From Dichomitus squalens LYAD-421 SS1 (taxonomy: Eukaryota; Basidiomycota; Agaricomycetes; Polyporales; Polyporaceae), in assembly GCF_000275845.1 (NCBI RefSeq), contig NW_006766901.1, positions 450,995-514,994 on the forward strand: a DNA stretch of 64,000 nucleotides, in the 5' to 3' direction. Both the position numbers and the translations under genes were made by a program. The notes under the pieces are model-generated. The model had not been told where the DNA came from. It saw only the letters and a list, made by a program, of their open reading frames with translations, and did no database searches. Positions 46,765-58,861 of the stretch are shown here, one piece after another; position 1 is the first letter of the stretch, and the number at the start of each line of letters is the position of its first letter.

Positions 46765-49623
46765 CTAGAACAGTCCAATCTTAAGATTCTTTCCTTTACG
46801 GTTGACCTGAGCAAGAGGTCGCTTGAGTTCTTCGTCGTCCGAGTTGTACCCATCTTGACGGATTCCACACAGATATACGTCGTCCGGACATGCTTCGATC
46901 TCATGGAGATGGTCCGAAAGCAGTCGAAGACCCTGTTCAAGTGCACTGCGAGTTTTCGAGTGTCGTGTCTAACGAATGCTGAGCGTCAGCAAGACGTCGA
47001 AAGAATGACTCGAGTTGTACGCACCCCGAGGTAGTCACAGCCTGCGGTGAGGCCGCTCACGGCAAGGTCCAGCCTTCCCAAGTAGCCCAGCGTCTCCAAC
47101 CACACCAGCATCTTCGTTGTCGCCCAGGTCTTCAGCAGATCGACGAGCTCTCCGCATCGGCATCCCTTGACGCTATGAGCGTCTCCGACCTTACACGCCC
47201 CCCGCAGGTGTACAGCCCAGTGGAGACATGCGTACTGCGCATGTGGAGGAACGTGCGTGCGAACTCGCTCCGCGAGGTCCACGACGTCTGCCTTGCGCAT
47301 CGAGGGTTCTTGTAGTCTGCATATGTTCCTGTCGAGGGTCAGAAGAACCCTGAGACACCCTTCCGCTAGCTGCGCATTCTGGCGTTTCGCGTCGACCAAG
47401 TACAGGCGATTTGGGCAGCGCGCACTGCTCAAGAGGAACTGGACGAAGGTTGCATGCCCGGGCCGGAAGGGCTCGTCGAGATCGTTTCGGTTCACGAGTA
47501 TGGTGCAGCGCAGTTGATGGAGGATGGGAAGCGAATCTTTACATGGGATATGTATGAGTGATTCCAGCGTCCGTGGGGAGATAGGATCTCGAAGCACGGG
47601 GATGCATCCTAAGATGGATTGAACAGAGGCGCGGAAAGTCGGCTGTTGTTCCATACGAGCCGGGGGAATGACGTGCTCGAGAATCGTGAGGTACAGCGCG
47701 TCTAGCGTTCCTAGCCCGGAAGGAGTGGCGGAGAGTATCAAGTCTAGCCGTTGTTCAAGCTCGTCCTGTTTGTCATGAAGAAAATCCATGGCTGCTCGTG
47801 CGTAGACAAATAGGCCGTCGGCACGGAGAGCTAGACGGTCGGCAAGGTCTGGTTGCTCAGCCAGGTCTTTGCTGGATGACATGCGCGAGAGTCTATCACG
47901 AATGAATATCGCGAGATCACGATTGATTGAATCGCGTGAGAGATTGTGAAGAGACAGTCGACGCAAGGTCACCGCGCTCGCATGTGAGGAAAGGCTCGTA
48001 TCAACGATACGTTCGGGGACGGAAGTGAGCAAGATACGGAGGGGGAAAGTGACTTCACAGACACATGTCAAGAGAAGGCGCAGGACCGTGGATAGATCTG
48101 AGGAATCGTCTGCGCATTCGTCCACAGCGTCGATGACTATCACCACAGGGGCATCTTGGCCTTGGGCTGCTAGGAGGGGACGCCGCAATAGGTGTTCGCC
48201 CTGATGTTCGATGTCTTGGGCGCGGCCAAGCTTTAGATAGTCCTGGACTGCGGCTACAATATGAGGGCGAAGTGCGTTCTGAGTGTGTGAGAGTTGGTAT
48301 GCGAGGGTCGGGAAGAATAATTTTGTGGACGCGAGGTTGTCCACACCACGGACGAAAAAGAAAGACGCTCCCAGGTGACCGTTGTCACGCAGAAGTCGAG
48401 CGAAATTAGAGGCGATGCTAGACTTGCCGGTACCGAGAGCACCATTGAGAATGCAGATCGACCTGGACGATGGAGAGTCGTACGCCCAGGTATGAAGATC
48501 CTCTAACAGCTCTAGTCGCGTTCCCGAGAGGACGTAGTTCCGAAGCGTATGGATGGGCGCCCGGTAGTCGGCATCTGCGTGAGGAAGTGCTTCAAGAATC
48601 GTGTCGTCCACTGTGTTCACCAGTCAGTGGGTGTCAGCGTGCAGCGTACAAACAAGGTAAACTGACCATCCATCCCAGAATCATTCTCCTGACATCACCA
48701 AGTCAGTATATACACCCGAGCCGAGGGTAGCTATGAACTCACCGAATCACTGTTCATAGAGTTTACGTCATCCCCAGTCGTCGCTTGTCCGGTCTCTTCC
48801 ATCGTCTCCTCTATCTCTCCCTCAGGAGCTTTCCCAGAAAGAGCGGCACTCTCTGTCTTCTCGTCAGGAGAAAGGTCAACTCTTAAAAAGTCATTCATTG
48901 ATGTTTCTATGGTTGGCTTGCACTCCGACTACAGACGCCAGGTTCAGCCCTTGCACGCTGAGCTTACGTCTCAATGAGTACTCACGTTGTAGTATTTAAC
49001 TGCCGCCTTGATACCATCGTGGATAAGGACCAACGTTCTGGAGTCACGCTGCCCGTGCAAGTACTTGAGAATGAATGTTCCCCGGTGGATGTCGTCCGCG
49101 CGAGCAGTCAGCTCCGCGAGATCACTGAACGCGGATTTAGGCTCTCTCTGGCCCATCATACCAGATATCACGTACGTGCGAAGCTTCTTGAAACGTTCTA
49201 TTAAGGCGGGAGACCCCAGCTCATCTTCAAAGGCACGTCTCTTCGGATCATCGGTAGGACAGTGTTGGCAGCATTGCTGTACCCTGCCGGTCGTCCCGTC
49301 GATAAGCCTAACCAGGTGAGAGACCTCACTCGATAGGCCTTCGAGGATGAGGGCATTCGAAGCTGGCGCCGAAGGACCTGGCCTGAATGACGTTGAAGAA
49401 TGCTATGATGAGGCAGTGAGACAAAGACCATCTCGCAGGAACGCCATAGCATGAGATCACATACCAGTAGCCGGTCTATCAGAGTAACTAAAGCGTTGGT
49501 GACTTGGCTGAGACCGCCGATGGGTGAGGTAGCGAAGGCAGCTTTCCTGCTCTCGAGCGTAGCCTTGGCATCCCTCAACGCATCGTCGACATCGCTTGGA
49601 GCGCAGAATCTGAAGCAGTTCAT
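46765..49623 (-). CDS. NACHT-type NTPase (NLR-like), paralogue 3
   Basis: Seven exons (49623-49465, 49402-49176, 49124-48986, 48928-48743, 48688-48667, 48610-47025, 46968-46765) give 840 residues. Exon 1 (159 bp) equals NLR2 exon 1 and exon 3 (139 bp) equals both others. The N-terminus begins MNCFRFC, like MNCCLC in NLR1. Exon 4 is 186 bp instead of 99: after ECKPTIETSMNDFL it becomes an acidic, probably disordered linker. Walker A is GALGTGKSS (301-309), a variant of the GGAGTGKST seen in the other two; Walker B is VIVIDAVDEC. The post-NACHT module keeps FRPGHATFVQFLLSS and YACLHWAVHL, and the last exon has EACPDDVYLCG. It is oriented opposite to NLR1 and NLR2. Confidence 0.87.
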
Positions 49624-50638
49624 GAGTGTTGGGCACGCTTGTGTGTTGAAAGTCTCTCTCGCGTTAAGACTGCCTAGAAATAAGCCACAGGAAAGGAGTG
49701 TTTGGACGCCGAGCCGTTCGCTAGGTTCGCACAGGGAACTGGAAGCCACGTAGTGACAACGAGGCTGACTGTGATATGAACGGATCAGTCATCGCCCTTC
49801 GATACATGGGCACGAAGTGCAATTGCCCACGTCCTGCACTGTATGGGCTGTGAAGCACGTCCGTCCCCGCGCAGGTGGCATCAACCGACGAGAAACCAGA
49901 AATGATAAGCCGTGACCACTTGACGGCGCCCTGGTGCCACAGCTTCTAAATCATGCCAGGGTACTATGAATGGATGGGTTAGTATGATACATGTCTCATC
50001 TGGAAAAGCCTCGTCATTCGCGGAATAGCTAAGGCATACTGTTCGCCATGAAGAGTGTCTGCGGGCCAATCACTCCCGTTGGGCGAAGTTACCGACCTTG
50101 CTGATCTTTTCCCGCCGAGAGTCGAATCTTGCATAGAGGTTGACTCGCAACGGAGATGACTGTGATCTAGAGTAGATCAGACACGACACTCGTCTGGAAC
50201 GTAAGATTTTAGAGTTCAGCACGTACAGACAACGTTGCAGCATCCTGCAAGCGAGCGATGCAGCTTGAAAGCTCGGCGATGCGAGCAATCGAGGAGTCAA
50301 CGGTTAAAGTTCGATCAAAGTGGACCACTTCAAATCCAGAGAGACACTCTCGAGCATCTCGACGGGCAGTTGGGGGACTAAGAACTGATGTCTGCGGTGG
50401 ACATAAGAGGTGGTGGAACACGACTGCTTGATCTCGAAGACTTTGAGTACGTAGTATCCGCAATAGGCCCACGACAAATGAGCCCAGCGGAGGAGGGAAC
50501 TGTACTGATTCGCATCGTGATTGATAAGAGCGTAGCGAGAAGTCACACCTCAGCTGAGCTCACAATGCCCTCATGATGCTCGTTTTCCACATAGGTGAGC
50601 ATAGAGACCTTGTCATCTGACCATGACGTGAGCACGAA
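49624..50638. other. intergenic, possible coding fragment
   Basis: About 1 kb between NLR3 and RAD1. On the minus strand 50240-50420 reads ECLSGFEVVHFDRTLTVDS and IARIAELSSCIARLQDAAT, followed by a plausible donor and acceptor, so a small or partial gene may exist. No family is recognised and no start or stop could be fixed. Confidence 0.3.
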
Positions 50639-53600
50639 TCACCCTCGCGCTTGGGCCCGCTCGCCCCGATGAATAAACTCCCAGCAAGCCTTACCAGGCT
50701 CGACGCCCAATAACTCCTGCATATCCTTCATCTCCAAGTCGCACAGCTCGCGCACGCTTCTCACCCTGCTCACTACATGCTTCACGTTCTTCGCCGTGAT
50801 ACCCGGCAAGCTTCGCAGGAGCTCCTCCGCCGCGGCGTTAAACCCCGCTCCCGCTTGCGGGTCCTCCTCAGCCCCGACGAGGACGGCCTTCGCCGGGTCT
50901 GGCTGCGCAGCGTGTGTCTTGAGATCGTTGAAGATCTCAGCCGTAGCATAGGGCGAAGACGACCAGATGATACGGACGCGCGGGAAGGTGAGCGTGAGGA
51001 GAACAAGCTTGGACTGGATCGACTGCGAGGCAATCGTGGCGGTGTCCGCGCGCGAGTCTTGCTTCTTCTTCACGGCGTACTTGGACGTCTTGGCGTATGA
51101 CTTCGCGTCGGCTACCGCCTGGAGGACACAACGTTGATCAAGGACGGACAATACGGGGTGAGAACAAAAGAGGCTGTACCTCGAGCGAGAATGACTTGTG
51201 CTCCTCAAACTCGATTAGGAGGATAGGCTGCTTGTAATGAGCGGACATTAACTCGCATTGCGTATATCTAGCGCGGGAAACGTGAGTCGCACGGCTTACG
51301 TCCCTAAATGAAGCACCGCTTACAATCGGCCGCTGTTGAAACTAGACACGAGGTCCGGTATGCTCTTCCGCTCGACGCAGATGTCTGGCGTCAGGATATA
51401 GTCACCGACGGTCAAAGTGACAGGGAGGACGAGTAGCCCGGAAGCGTGCAGCAGCGAGGGCAGTGACGACCGGAACTCCCGCATATCCACAATGACCTGA
51501 ACACGTTTGTGAGTATGATGGACTACCGCAGCTTCATCAAACTGCTCACCCGTGCTGGTTCAATGCTGGCTTCTTTCCGCCCGCCTGCTATCCGCGTGCT
51601 GATCGTCTTGATCAGCGCCTCGCCTGCGGCTGTCGTGCGGTCTTCATGGATGGGCATGAGCATCGACTATGAACCTTCTCCTCAGCACGACGCAGAAGTG
51701 GGGGTGCAATGCTGCGGTAAAGGCGTACCCCGCGTTCCTTGATGAGCCTCTCGAACGATTCCTTTTCGCGTCGCAGTCCAGTGAGGTATTTCCCCTCCTC
51801 ACAACTCAACTTATACATCATGAAATACACGCGGACGCCCAGCCCCGCATTCGAGTTCCTATAAACCTGCGTCCACAGAGACCGCGTCATACTCGAGCAC
51901 GGCGCGCCAGTGCGCGAAACGCACCTCTATTCGTCTGATGAACTCAAGATTGGGCTCGTACATCACGATGAAGCGCGGCTTGATCTCCTGCAGGACTTGG
52001 TCGTCGGAGTCATCTGAGTACGGCCGTACGAGTACGGTCTGTGCAGGTGCAAGGAGGCCATAGTGGGTGTCAAAATCATCATCCATGGTGAAGAGCTGGA
52101 AGTCTTGCGTCAACGCTGTCTCGGCTAGGTCCACGCTCTGCGCGGAGAGGCTATGATCCAACGTTGTGAGATACCATGTCGTCATCGGACTTACGCGACG
52201 AGGGCAGACACGACGAGCGACCACTCACAAAGCAGCGATATCATCTGCCTCACTCTTGATCTCCACATCGCCTAAACCTCCCCCGCTTGCTGTCATCTTG
52301 TCCCTCGTAGCGGCTGCAACAGGCGCACCGCCTCTTACTCTCCTCCGATTCGCCTGCCTCTCCTGCCGCTCGCGGTCTTTTCTCTTCAATGCCTCGCTCA
52401 CTTCGCTGTCTCCGCTCTCTGTACTCTTGGGCAGCGCGATCGGTCTCTTGCCCTCCGCCTTGCGCTCGGACAGTTTACCCTTCCACCACAGGTAGAGCTT
52501 TAGCTTGTCTTCCATCATCCGTCGACCTTGACTTCCTTTTGAGACATCCGCATCGAGCAGATGAAGAAAGTCCTTGATGAGTGTGCACGTATGGAGCGAA
52601 GACGCCATGACGAGAACCGTGTTCGTCCCAGGGGAGTCTACAGTGTGCCCACTCATCCGTGAGACAAAGGACCCAACACCGCCAACGCGCGAGGCGAAGA
52701 GCACGACGTACGTGACGACAGCATTGGCTCACGCCGCATCATCTCCTCCTCGATCTCTTGCAGCACGTCCGCGAGGAGCGACCACTTCGGAAGCTCTTCA
52801 AGCACGGGCTCCATCCCGTCTGGCAGCCATGGTTTTCGCGTCTCGCGTTGCCGCTCCTTGCCTTTCCCGCTCGAGCCGCTGGGGCGTCCCGCTACCTCCG
52901 CCTCCATCTCGTCCAGGATCGCCCACTCATCTTCAAGGTCGTCGACTAGGTTGATGACGGAAGGCTGGGCGGATTGGAGCGCGGGCTTCGAGGGCGCGGA
53001 CGTAACATAGCAGCGTCTTTTCGCATACTGGAAGATGACGTTCGCGGCGTCGGTGAGCATCCAGGGGGACTGGTGGTGCCTCGCAGCGCCCGAGTCTGTT
53101 GTTGTATTCGCCGCGATGAGCGTTTCGAGGTACGCGTGGAATGCGAGCGCGTCATAGGCCAAGAGGTACGTCAGGAGGCGGCGGAGCGTCGCCAGGTCAC
53201 TGACGAGCTGCTTGGTGCGCGGGCCGACCTTGTGCCATACAGGGTCCAAGATGCGGCGGACGACGATGTCAAACGAGCGGAAGTACGCGTTGTCGATGGT
53301 GAGGTCGTCGAGGTCAAGTGCCGTGTTGGCACGCTTGAGCTCGGCGAGCGTGGTCGACATACACTGAACGATCGCATGGTGGATCTCGGACATCGGCTCC
53401 GTCATTTCTTGGTGGAGCTCGACGATGTCAGGGGCCTTGCGATCGAGTGATTCTTTGATGTCGGCGTGGAAACTGCGAGCTGTGAACACGACATGAGAGG
53501 TGACTGGATTTGAGAGGCATACCGGGGATAGATATGGACGGTGCGTAGCTGGAGCTCTTTCATGATGGTACGCAGAGGCGACATGCCGCTTGTGATATGC

Positions 53601-54206
53601 TCAGGCTGGTCCGAAAAAGCCTTGAGGAAGCCCTTCTTGTTCTTCTCGCGGTAGAGCCGAACGATGAAAGCCTCCGCAGAGGTCGGGGTCACTCTTCCAG
53701 ATATTCAGACGACAGTACACAGCAAAAGGCGAGATAAGCGTACCTTTCAGCATGAAGGATGAGGATCCCGGTGATGAGATGTGTCGGGATGTCGGACGTG
53801 AGCATGTCCACTGTGAAAATCTGGGAGGTGATAGACACTAGACCACCCTTCTTGTACAAATCCTGCCTAGCCACCTCGAATGAGAACGCTCGGTTTTCCG
53901 GTATCCTGCCTTGCCCAGGTGCACGCGCTACACTCCTCACCTGTCCTTTCTTCCTGTCTCGAAACCGACGATTCGCAAGCCCGGATTTCTGCAACCCATT
54001 ATGCCTAGTTCCTCTCCGATGGCAGCCTCCTCTTCCGGTGTTGCGTTGACGAGTAGGACAAGGTTGTGCGGAGAGTCATAGATCTGAAGGAGCTTGCAGA
54101 CGATTCGTCGAAGACCAAGTCCCCGGGCCAGGAGGACGAGTTCAGAAGTTGCTGGGTCGTGTACCTTGTCGAGGATGGCAGTATGAAATGGCAAGAGTAC
54201 AGACAT
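50639..54206 (-). CDS. RAD1: XPF/Rad1 structure-specific DNA repair endonuclease
   Basis: Eleven exons (54206-53941, 53905-53744, 53693-53523, 53472-52712, 52637-52229, 52135-51925, 51866-51729, 51666-51550, 51496-51324, 51267-51180, 51118-50639) give 991 residues. The N-terminal two thirds form the inactive helicase-like part ([61 protein letters not shown]). The ERCC4 nuclease domain carries VIVDMRE, GDYILTP and the catalytic ERKSIPD (787-793), all intact. A C-terminal HhH region ([16 protein letters not shown]) binds the ERCC1/Rad10 partner. The complex cuts 5' of lesions in nucleotide excision repair and in crosslink and recombination repair. Intron 1 is only 35 bp, the shortest seen here, so that join is the least certain. 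Confidence 0.95.
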
Positions 54207-55681
54207 GATGAATGTGTGCTATGTCATTGCAGCACGGAGCGATCCGAGTGAACACCGTTGTGGTCGATGCTAATGTTCCTTGGAGTCTTTCACTGAGCCG
54301 TCCGTCCGCCGTTCTAGGCGCCTATTAGGTAACTGGTCTAAGCAGCTAGCGCTCGTTGCCCGGCGACTCCCAGCTTCAACTTCAAATTCCAGGATCTCAC
54401 GGTCACAAGTTATGATCGCAATTGCAACCTGCCCAACCTCCCCTATAAAGCTACACCGTACGTCAAGATTCATAGCTTGGATTTCTCTACTTATCACTGA
54501 CCACCAGCCTCTGTGCTTTCCTAAGTTCGACTCCACCCTCAGGACGGTAACCATCAAGGTTCCGGAACTCATGGACCATGACAGACTACAGCGACAACTC
54601 CTGCTCGTCTCTAAATTTTCTGAACCAGGTCTCGTCTTCTTGCTCGCCTTCGAACGCTGTTCAGTACACAATTACCAGGGGTGTTGAGTTGAGCCTCTGA
54701 GTCATGAACTTGACATGTCAGTGGAGTTCATCCGCTCCTCAAGGAGCATGCTACATACGTTTGAGGAGACTTCCAAGTGTTCGCATTTGGAGCTGGTGCT
54801 GGAAGACTTGCCAGACGTACCATACGAGGATTCTCCGATGTGGCTCGGGAAACTGTGCGAACCCGTGTACTTGCGAACGTCAGAACGTTCGGAGATATCG
54901 CACCTCCAATGCTCCCAGAATCGTTGCGATGCTCTGATTAGGGGGGACGATCCTGCTCCTTTATACCCAATCGCATCAAATATGTGTTTCAGTCTCCATG
55001 TGAGTGTTGGCCATCATTCTTGAGCGTGTCTGGGGGGAGACTAACCAATCCGTTGATAGTTCCCTTGCTTGCTACTTGACCGTGAACTACATTGGGTCGT
55101 CTACAGCCATGAGCAAACCACTGAAGCTTCGCGCTTTTGCGAGCAACATAGCAGAAGAAATGGGGCCTGCATGGTCAGTGCAGCAATGTCGAAGCGTCGC
55201 TAGCAGCTCATGAAATGCATCACAGGAACGCACTAGAGCAGCCGGAAAGCCCCTCAGGCACCGAGGAAGAGAAGTCGACTATGGCTCGCTGTATCTGTGC
55301 AACATTGAGGTCTTGCGCTTTGTATGGTTTCCCAAGTTTCGAGTGATGATCTGGCAATGGGACAGGCCGGCTTCTTCCTCCGCATCACAATCTGCGACAC
55401 GATTTTTGCTGCCGCCAGCAGACGACTTATTCCCTGATACGTCTTGAAGGTCTCGCATGCCACGTATCTATTATACTATTCGGGCTGCGAATGATCCACT
55501 ACATATTCCTCGGAATGCAACAATCTTGCCATGACCGTTCCCCCATCTGACTGCCATCACGCGTGCGATATCGACATCCTCTTGGTACGATTTATGATAC
55601 ACAATGGTATGTTCCATCCCATGGCGCATTCATGGCCGGGAGGACCATGTGCCGCCGATGATGAGACCGGGTACCCACTGT
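54207..55681. other. unassigned, possible decayed plus-strand gene
   Basis: Plus-strand open frames at 54280-54687 and 54715-55023 read sensibly in places (FDSTLRTVTIKVPELMDHD, HTFEETSKCSHLELVLED) with a stop between them. They could be remains of one F-box/LRR-style gene, but no domain is recognisable and no splice join is convincing. The last 600 bp hold nothing I can support. Confidence 0.3.
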
Positions 55682-56590
55682 CTACTTCTGGAGCGACGCT
55701 TGGATTGCGAATGTCTTCTTTACCGCGTCGCGAGCAAGGAGCTTCTGGTGCCACCTGTCGTTACCCCACCCCGAATCAGCCTCACCTCCGCGTACAGTTT
55801 AGCAAAAGAAAACAGCACGCACGCATAGAACGCGGGGTACTCGTTTTCGACGTCCGCATAGCCCTTGATCGAGATATTGATTGCGGCTTCGTTCCAAGTG
55901 ATGAAGGAAAGGTCAGCGATGGTCGGCTTACCACCGACGAGCCAGCCGCCGTTCTCGGGCTTGGAGAGCACAGAGTCGAGGACGGAGAAGACGCGGAGTG
56001 TCTCCTTCTGATAGCGTTCAATCGCAGAAGGGATCCGCTCGGGGTGGAATCTGATGAACCACAGGGCCTGACCAAAGTACGGGCTGCCCAAGTGGGTGAG
56101 CCCACGTCGAGGATGATAGAGGGAGACAGGACTTAAGAAGAGAGAAGGATGCAAGGACGGAGACGCACCCTTGGCCGGAGGCTTGGAAGAAGAGCCACTG
56201 GATGAGGCTGTACTTCTCGTCACCCGTCACCGTCAGCTTCTTCTCCGCATCATACTTGTCCGTGAGGTAAAGGAGGATCGCATCGGACTCCCAGATTGTG
56301 AAGTCGCCGTTCTGGTGGTCGATGAGGGTCGGAATGCGTCCATTCGGATTGAATTTGGTGTACTCTGGCCCCTTCTGCTCAGCCTTGGCGAAGTCGAGGT
56401 AGATGGATTCGTAGGTAAGACCGAGCTCTTCGAGGACAAACACAACTTTCCTGTGGAAGCAGTACATTAGACAGGGGTAAGGGAACAGTGGAATCAGCTG
56501 AGAATGAGAGCAAAGGAGAGCAGGGCGGACGTACCAGCCATTGGGGCCGGACACTTGAGTATAGAGAGTGAATTGTTTGCTGTGAGACAT
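55682..56590 (-). CDS. glutathione S-transferase, Ure2p-like, copy A
   Basis: Four exons (56590-56535, 56450-56169, 56083-55823, 55754-55682) give 223 residues, the normal GST length. The thioredoxin-fold domain begins KQFTLYTQVSGPNGWKVV and has NPNGRIPTLIDHQNGDFTIW and ESDAILLYL, the glutathione site with the conserved cis-proline and ES pair. The C-terminal helical domain has VFSVLDSVLSKPENGGWLV and KPTIADLSFITWNE. Such enzymes conjugate glutathione to electrophiles or reduce peroxides and are cytosolic. Copy B lies 1.3 kb upstream in the same orientation with identical intron positions and phases, so this is a tandem duplication. Confidence 0.94.
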
Positions 56591-56707
56591 TGTGCTAGGT
56601 ACGCGCTAGGCCGAACACGATGGGTGGTAAGGTTCTACGTGAGCAGTGGAAAGACTCGAGCGAGACTCGATGTGGGTGGGGTTGAAGGAGATGTACAATC
56701 GTCCATC

Positions 56708-56715
56708 TATTTAAA
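56708..56715 (-). promoter_or_regulatory. TATA-like element of GST copy A
   Basis: TATTTAAA 118 bp upstream of the ATG, inside GTCCATCTATTTAAA, which is shared base for base with copy B. Confidence 0.55.
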
Positions 56716-57852
56716 TGCGGGCGAGAGACATCGACGTGTCCTGTTCCGTACACGCTTCGCGTACTGAACACGTCGCAGAGTAGTACAAAGAGAACGAGTT
56801 CTTCACCTGTTCCCTGATTACCATATGATCGGCGTGCTACGTGGAGCTTACCAAGAGTGAGGACGAGCGATTGAGATCGGAGAAGAGGATGGCTTGGTCA
56901 GGGTGACGTCCACGCCAACTCGTTGTCGAGCATGTATCGCACTCAATGCTTCAACGTAGACCGAGCCTACTGCAATATTCAGGAGGGACTGGATATGTTC
57001 CAATAGCATGACTGATCGGCGCGCGCAGAGTATGTAGAACTGACCGTGAGCGCTGATAGCACCAATAACCGACCATAGTGGAGTTGGAAAGATGACAAAC
57101 GAGCTTCACTGATGATGAACCTGCGATTGCCGGTGATATGTAAGCAGAGATGCTTAATTCTGTGGGATGGCATGAGTTGTGGTCGTCAGCCTGGTAAATC
57201 ATGCGGCGAACGCCGGGGCAACCTGCTGACTAATGCCAGCCCGAGGATATGATCTACATGCGCGTCCCTTCGTTAATCGCGCTGCACTCAGAGCGGTTTG
57301 CATATAGATAAGCCCTCTCGAAAAAACTATGCTCAGGTTCGGTAAGAGAGCCCACCCAGATGCGAGTCCGATCCGCCAGTCAAGATGCTGCAGGGCACCA
57401 CCGACTCGGAGAGCCTTGGAGACGCCTTGGACGTCCGAAATCGTCCACGTCCGACTACCTGATCGATATGCAAACCGTTGCACATTTTCCTACCTTCATG
57501 ATGAACACGCTCGAGGCTCTCTTACATAGTTACATCCTATCTTCATTGCTTGTCCACGCAGCGGACGCCTCAGCTTGCTGGGCCCCACGTCAGCCGTCTA
57601 AGCATGGCGTTGACAAATTGCCCGCCGCAGGCGCGTCTGACGTCCGTCTGTCGAGGATAGCACAGCACAGCACACGTGCCTTCCAACACACGTCCTTTCT
57701 TCATTCAAGCGCGGCACATTCACTCAACCGTTATGAACGTCCACTCGAACTCCAATCGGTATAAGTTATGGTACAAATGAATACATTTAACTTCACTGCG
57801 CATTCCTGGTGGGCCACGTGTCGCGGATGCTCTGCGACCCCGTATCCGCTGT
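56716..57852. other. intergenic between GST copies
   Basis: About 1.1 kb separating the two tandem GST genes; no coding sequence supported on either strand. Confidence 0.45.
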
Positions 57853-58746
57853 CTACTTCTGGAGCGACGCCTGGATCGCCAGAGTCTTCTTCACCGCATC
57901 CCGCGCAAGGAGCTTCTGGTGCCACCTATCGTCGCCACATTCCTGATGAGCCATACCCCTGCCTACGATTAGGGCAAAACGACACTCACGCGTAGAACGC
58001 GGGATAGTCCTTCTCGACGTCTGCGTAGCCCTTGATCGAGAAGTTGAGCGCGCCGTTGTTCCACGTGATAAAGGACAAGTCCGCAATCGTCGGCTTGCCC
58101 CCAACGAGCCAGCCACCATTCTCAGGCTTTGAAAGGACCGAATCGAGGACAGAGAAGACGCGGAGGGTCTCCTTCCGGTAACGCTCGATTGCAGAGGGCA
58201 GCTGCTCAGAGTGGAACTTCAAGAACCAGAACGCCTGGCCGAAGTACGGACTGAGCATGCGCAACGTCAATACGATATGGTTTTAGGGGGAGAAGCGAAG
58301 AACGGAGTGCCGAGACGCACCCTTGGCCGGAGGACTGGAAGAAGAGCCACTGAATGAGGGTATACTTCTCCTTGTCGCCCGTCACCGTCAGCTTCTTCTC
58401 CGTGTCGTACTTGTCCGTGAGGTAAAGGAGGATCGCATCGGACTCCCAGATTGCGAAGTCGCCGTTCTGGTGGTCGATGAGGGTCGGGATGCGCCCGTTG
58501 GGGTTGTACTTCGTGTGCTCTGGTCCCTTCTGTTCGCCCTTGGTGAAATCGAGGTAGACGGGTTCGTAGGTGAGGCCGAGCTCTTCGAGCACGATCGCGA
58601 CTTTCCTGTAGAAGCGGGTATGAAATTCCGGCGCAGGAAGAAGGCTCATGTCAGCTGAGCACGGCAAGTAGAGGGATTGGACGGACATACCAGCCGTTAG
58701 GGCCGCCGAGGTGGGTATAGAGGGTGAACTGCTTTCCGTGGGACAT
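57853..58746 (-). CDS. glutathione S-transferase, Ure2p-like, copy B
   Basis: Four exons (58746-58691, 58605-58321, 58250-57990, 57925-57853) give 224 residues. Exons 1, 3 and 4 equal copy A in length (56, 261 and 73 bp); exon 2 is one codon longer, giving GDKEKYTLIQW where copy A has GDEKYSLIQW. The thioredoxin domain has KQFTLYTHLGGPNGWKVA, GRIPTLIDHQNGDFAIW and ESDAILLYL; the C-terminal domain has KPTIADLSFITWNN. The last exon is nearly identical between copies (WHQKLLARDAVKKTLAIQA against ...KKTFAIQA), as is the linker PENGGWLVGGKPTIAD. It is expected to be a cytosolic detoxification enzyme. Confidence 0.94.
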
Positions 58747-58853
58747 TGTGATTGAGGATGAAGTTCAGATAGAGTGATACAGTCCTCGGCGTACAGATAT
58801 AAGACTCGAGCCGACAAACGATGTGGGGAAAGAGAGGATCGCACATGTCCATC

Positions 58854-58861
58854 TATTTAAA
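58854..58861 (-). promoter_or_regulatory. TATA-like element of GST copy B
   Basis: TATTTAAA 108 bp upstream of the ATG in the same GTCCATCTATTTAAA context as copy A. Downstream leader blocks (AAGACTCGAG, GATGTGGG) are also shared. Confidence 0.55.
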
